Shown: positions 36,864 through 48,800 of the stretch, piece after piece
Layout: every line of letters starts with the position of its first letter
How positions within the stretch are numbered: position 1 is the stretch's first letter
Source of the DNA: Ditylenchus dipsaci
Lineage: Eukaryota; Nematoda; Chromadorea; Rhabditida; Anguinidae
Direction: 5' to 3'
Length of the DNA stretch: 64,000 nucleotides
Assembly (NCBI GenBank): GCA_004194705.1
Contig: SADC01000051.1
Coordinates: forward strand, 124,001 to 188,000
Position numbers and translations under genes: made by a program
The notes under the pieces: generated by a model
What the model was told of the DNA's origin: nothing
Databases searched by the model: none
What the model saw: only the letters and a program-made list of their open reading frames with translations

Positions 36864-39800
36864 TCAGCAAAGCCGTAAAGGGCAGACGAATCTGCCCGTT
36901 TCCAGACTTACAGACAGAGTGCAAAAGGCAACATAAGATATTATCTGCAAAATGAGTTAAGATTAAGGAACCAAAATGTGAAATTATGCAAATTTTACCA
37001 TAGTGACGCCGAAAAGCTTGTTCATCTGCCAGCCGCACATCTTAAAAAAAAATGTTAGTTAAAAAATGTATTAACTGTTCGCATTTCCAAGCTTGTACCC
37101 CAATAGCAGCCACAAGCAAAAGGAGCATAATGAAGAGCACACCAACAGAGCATATTAACCCGTTGCTGAAAATTGGCTTCGAATAATTAGGACATATTTG
37201 AAGGTTGAAAGCAATTCGAACCTAGAAACAGCGATAGACTCAACAGCTCGTCCGCTTCTCAATGGCTCAACAATGAAAAACAAAAGCCAAGGCACAGGAA
37301 GTCTACAAAAATTAGCTATGAGAGGGGGGGGGTCAGATTTATATTAGAATTCTTTTACCCAACACAAACGTCGAAAATATTGCTTCCAACAGAACTTGAA
37401 ACAGCCATATCACAAGTCCTTTGCGAGCAACAATCACGCTACAAATTGAACTTTCAATAACTTTAGGGGCTAGGAGAAGATTGCGCCGAACGAAAACTGC
37501 CAAATGTAGGTTTTCCCACAAAGGAAATTGCCATGAACAAAATTTTCGCCATCGAAGTTTGCCGAAATGAGATTCAGCGTGTGGTGAAGCTTTTAACTTT
37601 AATTTCATATCGCTCCCATATCATTTTCTGCAAAATGAACATATAGCAGGTCCAGCGATTGTGAAAATTGTGAAATTTATTGTGAAATTGTGGCGCTATT
37701 TTTTATGGCGCTATTCACGTTTCCGGAAATTTCTATGACGCAATTTTCGAAACTATTATAGTTCCCCCCCCCATACTTGGATTTTTTGAAAAGTGACCCA
37801 AATCACCTCCCGAACTCATTTTTTTCTGCTTAACACGATCAGAAAAGCATTTATTTAATCTTTCTAAATAAAAACATTTGAATTTTATCAGAAAAATTGT
37901 CACCTACCCGGGATACATAATGGGGTTAGAACTCAGGGGTAGATGGTCCTTTTAAGGTATTTTGGGTGATATATGACATTTTTCTTCCGGAGCTGGGCAA
38001 AAAGACTTTCTAAATGCATTTTTGATCAAGAGTCTTGCTCGAAATCATATCGCAGGCATACTTGCACGGGCGCCGGCGCCACCGCCAGGCGGCCAAGGTC
38101 GGCGCCAGCGCCGATTTTTTTACTTGCCCGGCGCCCGGAATTTTTGGAAAGGCGCCGACTTTGTCACAATATTTACAGTAAAGCTGTTTTTTCTCAAAAT
38201 TTTTGAAAAATCTTTTGTAAATATTCTTAGAATTTTGTCAATCTTCTCGAATTTTCTTCTAAATTGAGTATTTTTTGAGATGAAATTATACAATTTTTTG
38301 GCGCTACTTGCATACAACCCCCCCCCCCCAAATCAACTTTTTAAAAATATTCCCAAACACCCTATATCGACCTAAAATCGCCTCAGAAGCTCGAAAAAGA
38401 CATTATTTTTAAGTTCTGGTCAATAAAAAATCGAGTTTCTGGACCACCAAAAAGTACCATTTTGACCATTTTCGAAGGGATTTAAGGCTGTATCAGGGTG
38501 AAAATAGACCAAAAAGGGGCCAATTTTGAACAAAAAGGAAGATGTTGAACATAGTTTTGTTGACTGGGGCCTACCGCATAAAGAAACTCTGGTATGCATG
38601 TTTTTTCATGCATCCAGAGTCCCTTTCGAGTGATTTGCGCCTAAGGTATGTGGGTGTGCGCATCTCAACCCCAAGCAACCAAGCCCCCTGCACCCCCGAA
38701 GGGGCGCAGGGGCTTGGTTGGTTAGAGATGCGCGCACTCACTTACCTCAGACATAATTCCGAGCAAGACTTTTGATCAAAAATGCATTTAGAGATTTCGC
38801 CCAGCTCCAGTGACCAAAACATGATAAAACAGGTAAAAAGTCAAAATTCAAAAGTGCCTAAAACTCAATTTTTTATTGACCAGAACTCAAAAATAATGTC
38901 TTTTTTGAACTGCTGAGGCAATTCGAGTCGATATAGGGTGTTTTAAAACACTTTTAAAAAAATTGATTTGGGGGGGGGGTATATGCAAGTAGCGTCAATT
39001 TTTTTTATATTAAAGACTCCATTTACAGACAAAAATACCGGCGCTGGAGCAGGCGACCTGATTATAGCCTGGCGCCCGGTGCCGAGATTCCAAAATAGCC
39101 TCGCGCCGGCCCTAATTTCCTCCTGGCGCCCCGGCGCTGAAATTTCGAAAAGCCTGGCACCGGCGCTAGCGCCCTATTTACCGAAATGTGCAAGTATGGT
39201 CGCAGGTAAGTCTGTGCGCGCATCTCTAACTCATGCCCCATAAGTAAAAACCTGTTCAAAATCTATTACTTTTGCCTTTATTTAACTTCAAAAATGGCTA
39301 AGATTGGTCAAAAATAACCTAAAAAGACCATCTATAGCTAAGGGTTGGGAGCAGGGATGAGAAATTATGGTTAAATATGCAAGTAGCGTCAATTTTTTTT
39401 ATATTAAAGACTCCATTTACAGACAAAAATACTTTTATTTTGGTAACATCAAACCGTGTTTATGGTTTATTATACTTATTGAATAGAGGTAACTTTTTCG
39501 GATTTTGGACGATGAGGCAGTGGCCGAAACAAAAAGACATACAAACTAATGAAAGTAAGAGAAAAAAAATCCAGAAAATAAAGACTCCACATTCATGTTC
39601 ATTCTAGAAAAATTTGAGTAGCGGGCAAATTTTGTCCCGGGCAAATTTCGGCGCTGGCAAATTTCGGCGCTGGCAAATTTTGTCACGTACCGAATGAGCC
39701 ATGGCTGCGTGAAATTTAATTCGAAACATCGCCTTTAAAAGATCTTGTTTCAAAAGGTGGATCGGCGCCTTGCAGGCGCCTGGTAAAAAACGACAATTGT

Positions 39801-42800
39801 TGCAATTACAAAAAAACTTAGGCTTCTTTTTTTATAAAAACATCTTGGGTGCTTTTCAGCGATCTATGTCTAAAAAGCTACCTATCTACCTACCCACCCC
39901 TGGCCACTACCAACCCTACCCGGTAATCTTTCTACGCTATAAGACCACATACTCTAACTGGCCACCACACACAAAGAAAATCGAAAATTGAATGATGTGT
40001 TTTAACTTCTTTTCGAGACAAAAAAATATTTTAATTCACTGAAGCTCCGTGTTTTCTATGCTCCTGATTTGCTGGATCTTATTCTTGAAATCGATAAGAC
40101 GACGACCAAAATCTTTGTTTGCATGATATCTTTTTTTCATACGATAGCCAAGATTCTGCGCTACAATGTAACAGAGAGCTTTTTGAGATTTTGCTTTCGG
40201 AAGCTCCAAAAAACCCGATTTACCAAAAACGTGGACTAACGGACAAACATAGTCCGAATACCCTGGTACTATATAGAGATTAATTTATTTTTTGCTCAAT
40301 ATCTTAAAGGGGGAACACTTCATATACGCATCGCCCAAAATCGACTGTTCTTATCCCGCTAGGTGCACATTTATTTTTTATCATTTACTAAGTTCAGTGA
40401 CTTCTAGAGTCAAAAACTATCGAGCAATCGATTGCGATCATTTCCAGCACTGCTTCGCTGTTAGCAACTACCTCAATTTTGCGATTTCAAGCAAATGACC
40501 ATCAGAATCAAAGGAAACCGGCCAAAATGATGCGTACCTAGTCTCATATAGCCTGAGCCTCCACCAATTCTATTTATTTGTCAACGTTTTTAGTGATTTT
40601 CTAGAATCAGAATTTCATGGGGAACAAGGTAGAAATTTTTTCACACCAAAATCACTTCAGAAAAGCAAATAGGTTATATTTAAAATTAGCCATAGAATAC
40701 TGAATTTTGGCCATAGAATATTTAATTTTGCCATAGATTTTTTTGGCCATAGATTACTGAATTTTGGCCATAGATTTCTGAATTTTAGCCATACTCGCTC
40801 GAAATCATGTTTCAGGCTATACTATAGAATCCCCCCCCCAGCTAGCGAAAAATTTACTTTTCCTGAAGGGGAAAGGACCCGTCCCATTTTGATTCTCGTG
40901 CTCTGAATAGGCACGGAAACACTTTGGTTTCCGAAAAATCGAAAAAAAAAATTTTTCGATTTGCCTTGGCTCCCCAAGGTAAAAATTTAGGAAAATTCAA
41001 AAAAAATATTTTTTTGAATTCCCGCCAAACATTTTTTAAGGATTTAGGGCTGTATTGGGAGGGGAAGGGACAAAAGAGGGGCTCAAATTGAAAACACCCG
41101 TCAAAAATATGTAAATCTCCCGTCAAATTTATTTTTTACCCCGTCAAATTCAAATTTCAAACAAAATATGTAAATTTCCCGTCAAATTATGTAAATCTCC
41201 CGTCAAAATATGTAAATCTCCCGTCAAATTTAAATTTTTTCCCTGATTCAGTTAGCTTTTGTCATTCCAAGTGCATATTTTGTGCAAGATTCGTGAATTT
41301 GTGGTGTATTTTTAAATTTACTGCTTATAATTATCATTACAGATGCCTCGTGGACCAGCTCTTGTTTGGGAAAACGTGAAATCGTGCCGAACAAGGAAGA
41401 AATCGATGTATGTTCTAGTGGTGGAGCAGCTGGTTGAAGGATGGAGCATTGACCAGCATTAAAACTAAGGGTGGTATAGGAGATAAGATTTGAAAGTGTA
41501 AGTTAACTAAAAGATGAAAATTAAAAAAAACCCAACCGGAATATGTCCAATCGACAGTGGACTTTGTTAAGCGTGATCTTTATAGAAAGATTGATTTACT
41601 GAGTGAAGATGCACAAATTCACGAATCTTGCACAAAATATGCACTTGGAATGACAAAGCTAACTGAATCAGGGAAAAAATTAAATTTGACGGGAGATTTA
41701 CATATTTTGACGGGAGATTTACATAATTTGACGGAAAATTACATATTTTGTTTGAAATTTGAATTTGACGGGGTAAAAAAAATTTGACGGGAGATTTACA
41801 TATTTTGACGGGTGTTTTCACTTATAGCCAAAAGAGGGCCACTAATCACACAGAGCCCATTAACAAGAAGATGTTGAACATAGTTTTGAATACTGGGGCC
41901 TACCGCATAAATAAACTCTGGTATGCATGCTTTTTCATGCATCCAGAGTCACTTTCGAGTGATTTGTGTCTAAGGTATGTGGGTGTGCGCATCTCAACTC
42001 CAAGCCCCCTGCGCCCCCGAAGGGGGCGCAGGGGGCTTGAGAGTTAGAGATGCGCGCACTCACTTACCTTAGACATGATTCCGAGAAGTACTCTTGACCA
42101 TAAAATGCATATAGAGTCTTTTTTTGCCACGGCCCAGTTGAAAAACATGGTAGGACATCCGAAATAGTCCAGAATTCACTTTTTAATAATTTGCAATGAA
42201 AGTGGCCCTGTTTATTCCCTTCCCCTCCCAATACAGCCCTAAATCCCTTGAAAAATGTTTTGGCGGGAACTCAAAAAATATTTTTTTTGAATTTTCCTAA
42301 ATTTTTTACCTTGGGGAACCAAGGCAAATCGAAAAAAAATTTTTTTCGATTTTTCGGAAACCAAAGTGTTTCCGTGCCTATTCAGAGCACGAGAATCAAA
42401 ATGGGACGGGTCCTTTCCCCTTCAGGAAAAGTAAATTTTTCGCTAGCTGGGGAGGGGGGGGGGATTCTATAGTGTTACCATGTTTCAACCACTTTTTAAG
42501 ATGCTCTTAGACCTGAAACATCCTGAAAAGATGTTTTAAGGGTGTCGATGACACTTTTCCGAGAAAAAAAATTCTGTAATTTTCCGACCATTGGTCGCTC
42601 AGGGCAAGAAGTCAAATTTCGGTCAAAAAAAAATTCTCGGGAAAGTGTCATCGACACCCTTAAAACATCTTTTAGGTGTTTCAGGTCCAAGAGCATCTTA
42701 GAAAGTGGTTGAAACATGATTTCGAGCGAGTATGGCTAAATTTAGAAATCTATGGCCAATTTTCAGAAATCTATGGCCATTTTTCAGTTCTATGGCCAAA

Positions 42801-45800
42801 ATTCAGTAATCTATGGCCAAAATTCAGTAATCTATGGCCAACACAAATCTATGGCCAAAATTCAGTATTCTATGGCCAAAATAAATACCACCCAAAGCAA
42901 ATTAGCTATCAAATGTTTGACCCGGGAAGAAATACCGTATTTTCTCTATTTATTACCCCCTCTCTAATAATTACCCCCTCTCTATTAATTACCCCCCATA
43001 GGCACCCTGTATCTCAGCTCGAAAAAATTATTTTGCGAATCTGTTTTCGCGTTTTCTTAATCACCACGAAATTAGTTGATTCCACTTTTCAGATTTTGGT
43101 TGGGTACCCAAAAATCTCAAAATCAAAATAATTTTTTTCGATTTTGAGGGGTTGAAAAATAATTACCCCCCGGGTAATTAATAGAGAAAATACGGTAAGT
43201 ACTATTGAGGGTAGTATTTCAGTATTATTTAGGAACTGAGATTTTTTGCGATTTCAATTTACATTATTTTATACAACCGTATGCTGAAAATGACGGCAAG
43301 AAGCAGGGCTACATTTTGAGTGTAAGGTTGCAAATGAGTATGTAAATTAAAATTGGGGAAAAACATCAGTTCCAGGATACTACCGAAAAGTACTGGGGTA
43401 GTCCTATTGAGGATTTCATCGAATTGGACATGGTTCAATGTTTTTTGCCGTCAACAATGTTTTCATCCGTCAACTTTATACTAACTTTTCATCTGTATGA
43501 TAGCTCAAATGGAAGCCCAGAACCTTGGCTACATTTTGACACTAAACTTATAAATAAAAGGAGAAAAAAATAAGGTCTGCAGCCAGTGGTAGTCGAACCT
43601 GTGACCTAGGGCGATGCGTATATGAAGTGTCCTCCCCCTTTAATCGTAAACTCTTCTTTTTGACCGCTACTGCTTTAACTTATCAAATGAATTTCAAAGA
43701 CTTTGTCCATTTTTAGCTTGTCGATAAATCGACGCCCTTATTATTTACTGTTATGTTACCTATGGCTTGGAACTAGCGTGGTATATTTCACGATTACCTC
43801 AGCCGGCTGAGGTCTGAAAATTTTCCTCAGCCATAAGCCGGGTCAAAAATTTTACCTGAGCCTCAGCCGACTGAGGTCTGAAAATTTTACCTCAGCCGGG
43901 CCTAAAATTTCACCTCAGCCATCAGCCAGCTGAGGACACCACCCTGCTTGGAACAGCTCTTTTTCATTTGATCATCCTATATTTTTACTTTATTTTTAGG
44001 CACTTGAAATCTGAATGGAGCGTATAGCTGTTCTTGGGGCCAACTCTTTGATCGGTCAGCATCTTCTCTGTGCTATCGCTTCTGTGGACAACAATAATAA
44101 GACCATGGTTGTGTGGGAGATGACAGACCCTTTCTTTAATCGACTCGCAGGTTAGCTTAATTTTCTTAACTCGTGAAATCATGTTCTTTAGACAACAATA
44201 ATATGAAGTCTCTCAATGTTAATTCATTTGTCGGACTCAATTCTTTGGATGATGCTTTGCAGGGCTGTGATATTGTAACTTTTGAAGTTCTGGGTGGAAA
44301 ATTCCACGCACGAAATTTTTGTAGGTGTTTAATCTTCACGAAGTGCAAGATTTTTCGCTGATGCCAAATGAGCAACTGCTTAAACAGCATAATGTCGAAT
44401 GTTAGTTCGTTTCAGATTCTCTTTTGATTCTCGATTATTTTAGTTGTGGAAAACCTCGTGGAAAAGTGCTTCACTAGCGGTGTTTCTAAGCTGATCCATC
44501 TCAGTTCCGTCTATTTGCAGTGTTCAGCTCGTTGGCCAAATGTGAAGAACCGTGAATGCGAAGATTATGACAAATTTCGAAGCGAGGTGCCTTTTCCAGC
44601 GTATTGCGACAGCAAGTACAAAGCCGAGCAGCTGATTCAGTCAAAAGGTGCCCTAGCTTGTCTTTATTGCTGCTGATCCTTTTCTACTTTCTTTATAGTT
44701 GGTCAAATTCAAAGCATTTCTGCCAGAGTTGGACCTGTCTATGGTGAGGGTGATTGCTGCTCACTGATCTGTGACTCTATCCTTCTGTCAGAAAGAATTT
44801 ATCAGCTGCCAAGGATTGGCGATCAGAATGGGGTCCTTCAGGTTGTGATAATGCCGGTCCGAAATTGTATTTAAATATTTAATTTAAGTTTGTCTATGCT
44901 GGAAACGTGGCCTATGCTTTGCTGAAATGCGCTGATAAGCTCTTCGAAGATGATGCAGTCCGCAATGAAATTGTACTCGTTCAGGATCATACTCCAATTC
45001 AAATTTCTATGACTTAGCGCTGAAGCCTCTCTACGATGTATGCATATTAGCAAGCTTACTGATTTAATTTCGAAGAGGAAAGTCTTTGCTCGTTAGGAGA
45101 GTAACAGAAGCATCAATAATCGTGCTTCTGCAGTGTCCGAGATGGGGCTATTTCTTTCTACCTCTTCTTCCCTATTTATTGCATGCTCTGCTTGTTTGGT
45201 TGGTTGTCGACAAGTTGGGCATGAAAACGCAGATCTCAGAGGTCTTTTCTATTACTCTCTTTCTCGCTTATCTCTTCACTGCAGTGTTTCCAGTTTCCCT
45301 CTCCGTATTATCTCTACTTGGTCTTCCATCATTGGACGTTCTTCAGCGACTTCAAGCTGCGCGTTTTCTTCAATTGGTTGCCGGAATTCGACTACGAAAC
45401 TAGCTTGCAGCGATCTCTCGACTACTACCATCAGCTCAAGTTGAAGACATCAGCAGATATTCTTGGATGCCGCAATAAGTTATGATTGACATTGTTGTAA
45501 TTTTCTATATTCTATCGCCTATAAAGGCATTATGTTTGACATTTGTAAGATGTGTAATAAATACAGACCTTCTTTGAATGGTTAATAGAGAAAAGTTCAG
45601 TCGCTTATTTATTAGAAGAAATTATCTGGGCCGTATACAAGGTTCTTTCGAAAGCCGAGTGTCGCGGGAATGAATTGAGCTAAATCACTTATGCGCATGT
45701 AACTTAATTATAACCTCACGTTTATTGAATACCATAGAACCACATCCCCAATTCAGAATCATCTTTTGGTATTGTTTTTTTCACCCGCATTTTAAAAACT

Positions 45801-48800
45801 TCTTTTATGTAAGTCACACTTCATTTGTAGCTCATCTCACTGGCTACAAAATTAGTGGTAACTTGCATGAAAGCAGACTTCAAAAAGTGGGTCAAAAACG
45901 CGATGCCACAAATACATCTTTGAACCAAGGGGTGTGGTTCTATTAGAGAGAATACGGTCTTCGTTTCGGAAATTTTGCTGTTCTATGCTTCCTACAGGTT
46001 GTTTTAGTTTTAAAAAGTTTATTCAACCATACCTTGTAATTAAGTCGGGTATGCAGTACCAGCCGCGAGTATTGTTAATCCAATTATTTCTGTGGGAATC
46101 CCAAAGTCTCTCCAATCGTATTTGCCCACCACACCTAAACAATCATATTAAATTAGTTTTTAACTTTTATAATCACCATTAAATAGGAAATACTGCGATC
46201 CAGAAAATAGCAACTAAAAAAGTTAGTGGATACCACTTCTTGCTCTCCTTAAATTTAAAGCACAATTCTAGCTAAATTTTATTATGTTACTGCCATTACT
46301 TCTCTTCTCACGTCTGGTATTGTTATCCAGAGAGGGAAAAGGAAGGAATGAGGAATAGAAAGACTAGTTGCTTGTGCCATTATCTGGCCAGCCCATGTCC
46401 AACGGCTTCTCCTCCTCTTCTTCCAGAATAGATTTCTAAAATTTTACGTAATTGCAACTAAATATCTAACCTAAAACTAGCTTGATCGCCCGGATAATAA
46501 TCTCCAAACGGGATTCCTGTTTTTTGACACGGAATTATGTTTCTTCCATGGCGATTTTTTTCAATCGACGCGCAAATCTCCCCACTATCTTTAGAGTGGT
46601 TATGCATACACAGCGGATACGCACATTCGAATCAATGTCTATGACAAAGTCGAAAAACCGACCGGAAAATGCAGAAACGGGATAATGATCCCGAAACGGG
46701 ATTCGTGTTTTTTAGCACGGAATCATGTCTCTTTCATGGCGAAATTTTTTCAATACAAGCGAAAATCTCTCCTCTATCTTTTGACATATTATGAGTCAGT
46801 GTAACTCAGATAGAAGAGATAAATAATTGAGGTTGAATGAATGATGTGAAAATTCCCGGATCAAGCCTACCTAAAACGCACTTACTAATTGTTCTATATC
46901 GGCTTTTGTCGACCTTCTATCACTTAATGAGCGGACTGAATCTGGCCTTGGCATTCCATTTTCGTCTTTCCTATGCCCACTCAAAATCGGTTGTCGCTCT
47001 ACAATCACTGTGCCATTTTGTGGAGTGTGCTTAATGTTGCAAGCACTGCTGAATTTTCGTTGCTGAGTAGTTGGGTCGTCTCTCCTCAGGACCTAAAATA
47101 AACCACGTTACCGTAAAAAATACTAATGTCTCATTCACAACGTTGTCGTTGGAAAAAATGTTTTTTAAGGCGATTTATAAAAAGTCCAACGAGAATGCCA
47201 ACGACAACGAAAAATTTCTTCCCAAATTAGACAAATTTTGCATTTTAAGTCAGAATTTTGAAGATTAACTATATTCTCCACACGTTTTCGCTCAAAATCT
47301 TGACTGAAAATGCGAAATTTGTCCAATTTGGAATGAATTTTTTTGTCGCTGGCGTTGTCGTTGTCGTTGGATTTTTTTTAATAGGTTGTCGTCGTCGTTG
47401 GCGAAAAAACGGTTTCATAATAAAAAATATTTCAACGACAACGACGAGGCCGTTTGTGAATGAGCCATAAAAGAGTAACATGCTTATTTTATTTAAAGGA
47501 CCATACTGTTGAGACTTTGACAAATTCAAATGCGCGCGGACACTTTTTTCTCCAAAAATACTTTCCGAATAGGGCTTTACATAGCTTTGACAATAGATAA
47601 TTCAAAAAGCGCTACCGTATTTCTTCTAATAAGCGCCCCGGGGCGCTTATTTTTCAAACCCCTAAAAATTTTGAAATTGTCAATCAGAAATGGCCTTAAC
47701 TCCAAAATTTTAGTCAAAAAATAGGGGGGGGGCGCTTATTGGAGCGAGGGCGCTTATTAGAGGAAATGCGGTATTTGAATAATCAGATACTTCAAAAAGA
47801 TGATATTACGCCAATTAAGATAGTTCGCCAATCGCTTATTTCGTTTATAATACGTCTTGACAATCGGATGATTTACCGAAAACTACTTCGACAATCACTA
47901 ACTTTGCCACATAGTTTTCTGTGTTCCCCGACGTCTGCGCACTGTATTGTCGAAATATGTGCTATGGTGAAATGTAAATTAGCTAAATATACTGAATATG
48001 AATCATCCGATTGTCAAAACGTATTATAAACGAAAAAAGCGATTGGCGAACTATCTTAATTGGCGTAATATCATCTTTTTGAAGTATCTGATTATTCAAT
48101 AGGCGCTTTTGAATTATCTAATTGTCAAGCTATGTAAGCCCCGAATAGTGTATTGTTGGTATATAAAAAAAAATAAAAAACGAACTTTATATATTATATA
48201 TAAGTGGCTAGTAGTTCAGTGGAGTAGCAGTGCTGTTAGGTGATTGTAATCTCAGATTTAATTCCCGTGTCTCTTCTGTTGTTTTGATCATTCATGTTGA
48301 TACATAATAAATATTTGAAAAATAATTTCGGATAGAAATAAGTGTCCTGCGCTCATTTGAATTTGCCAATTTCACATTGTCATCAACAAGTTTGGTCCTT
48401 TAAAGGACCATAGCCGTTGCCGACAACGAGAATTTCAAATGTTTGAATTCGCGCGGACAGTTCTCTTCGTCTCACAATGTACTCTTGACTGCTTCGAATG
48501 ACTCAAAAGAGTACAATGAAAGACGAAAGAGAACTGTCCCGCGCCAATTCAAACATTTGAAATTCTTGTTGTCGGCGACGGCTATGGTCCTTTAACTAGG
48601 GTTTCTGAATTTAGCAAGCAGAATCTTTTTGGAGAATATTCTCGAAGAGTCCCTATAAAAAGGGCTTACAAAGTGCACTTTTCCTAAAAATCCAAGAATA
48701 TTCTCGAAAGAGTTAACTAATCAGCAACCCTGCTTTAACCCACATTTTTCAAAAGGCGCGAATTCGAAAATGTTCTAAAACAATAAACACACGTCCCTAC

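Noticed and set aside
42676..43131. 151-codon ORF with YGQF repeats
   Set aside because: It translates the ATCTATGGCCAAAATTCAG array and part of a MITE.
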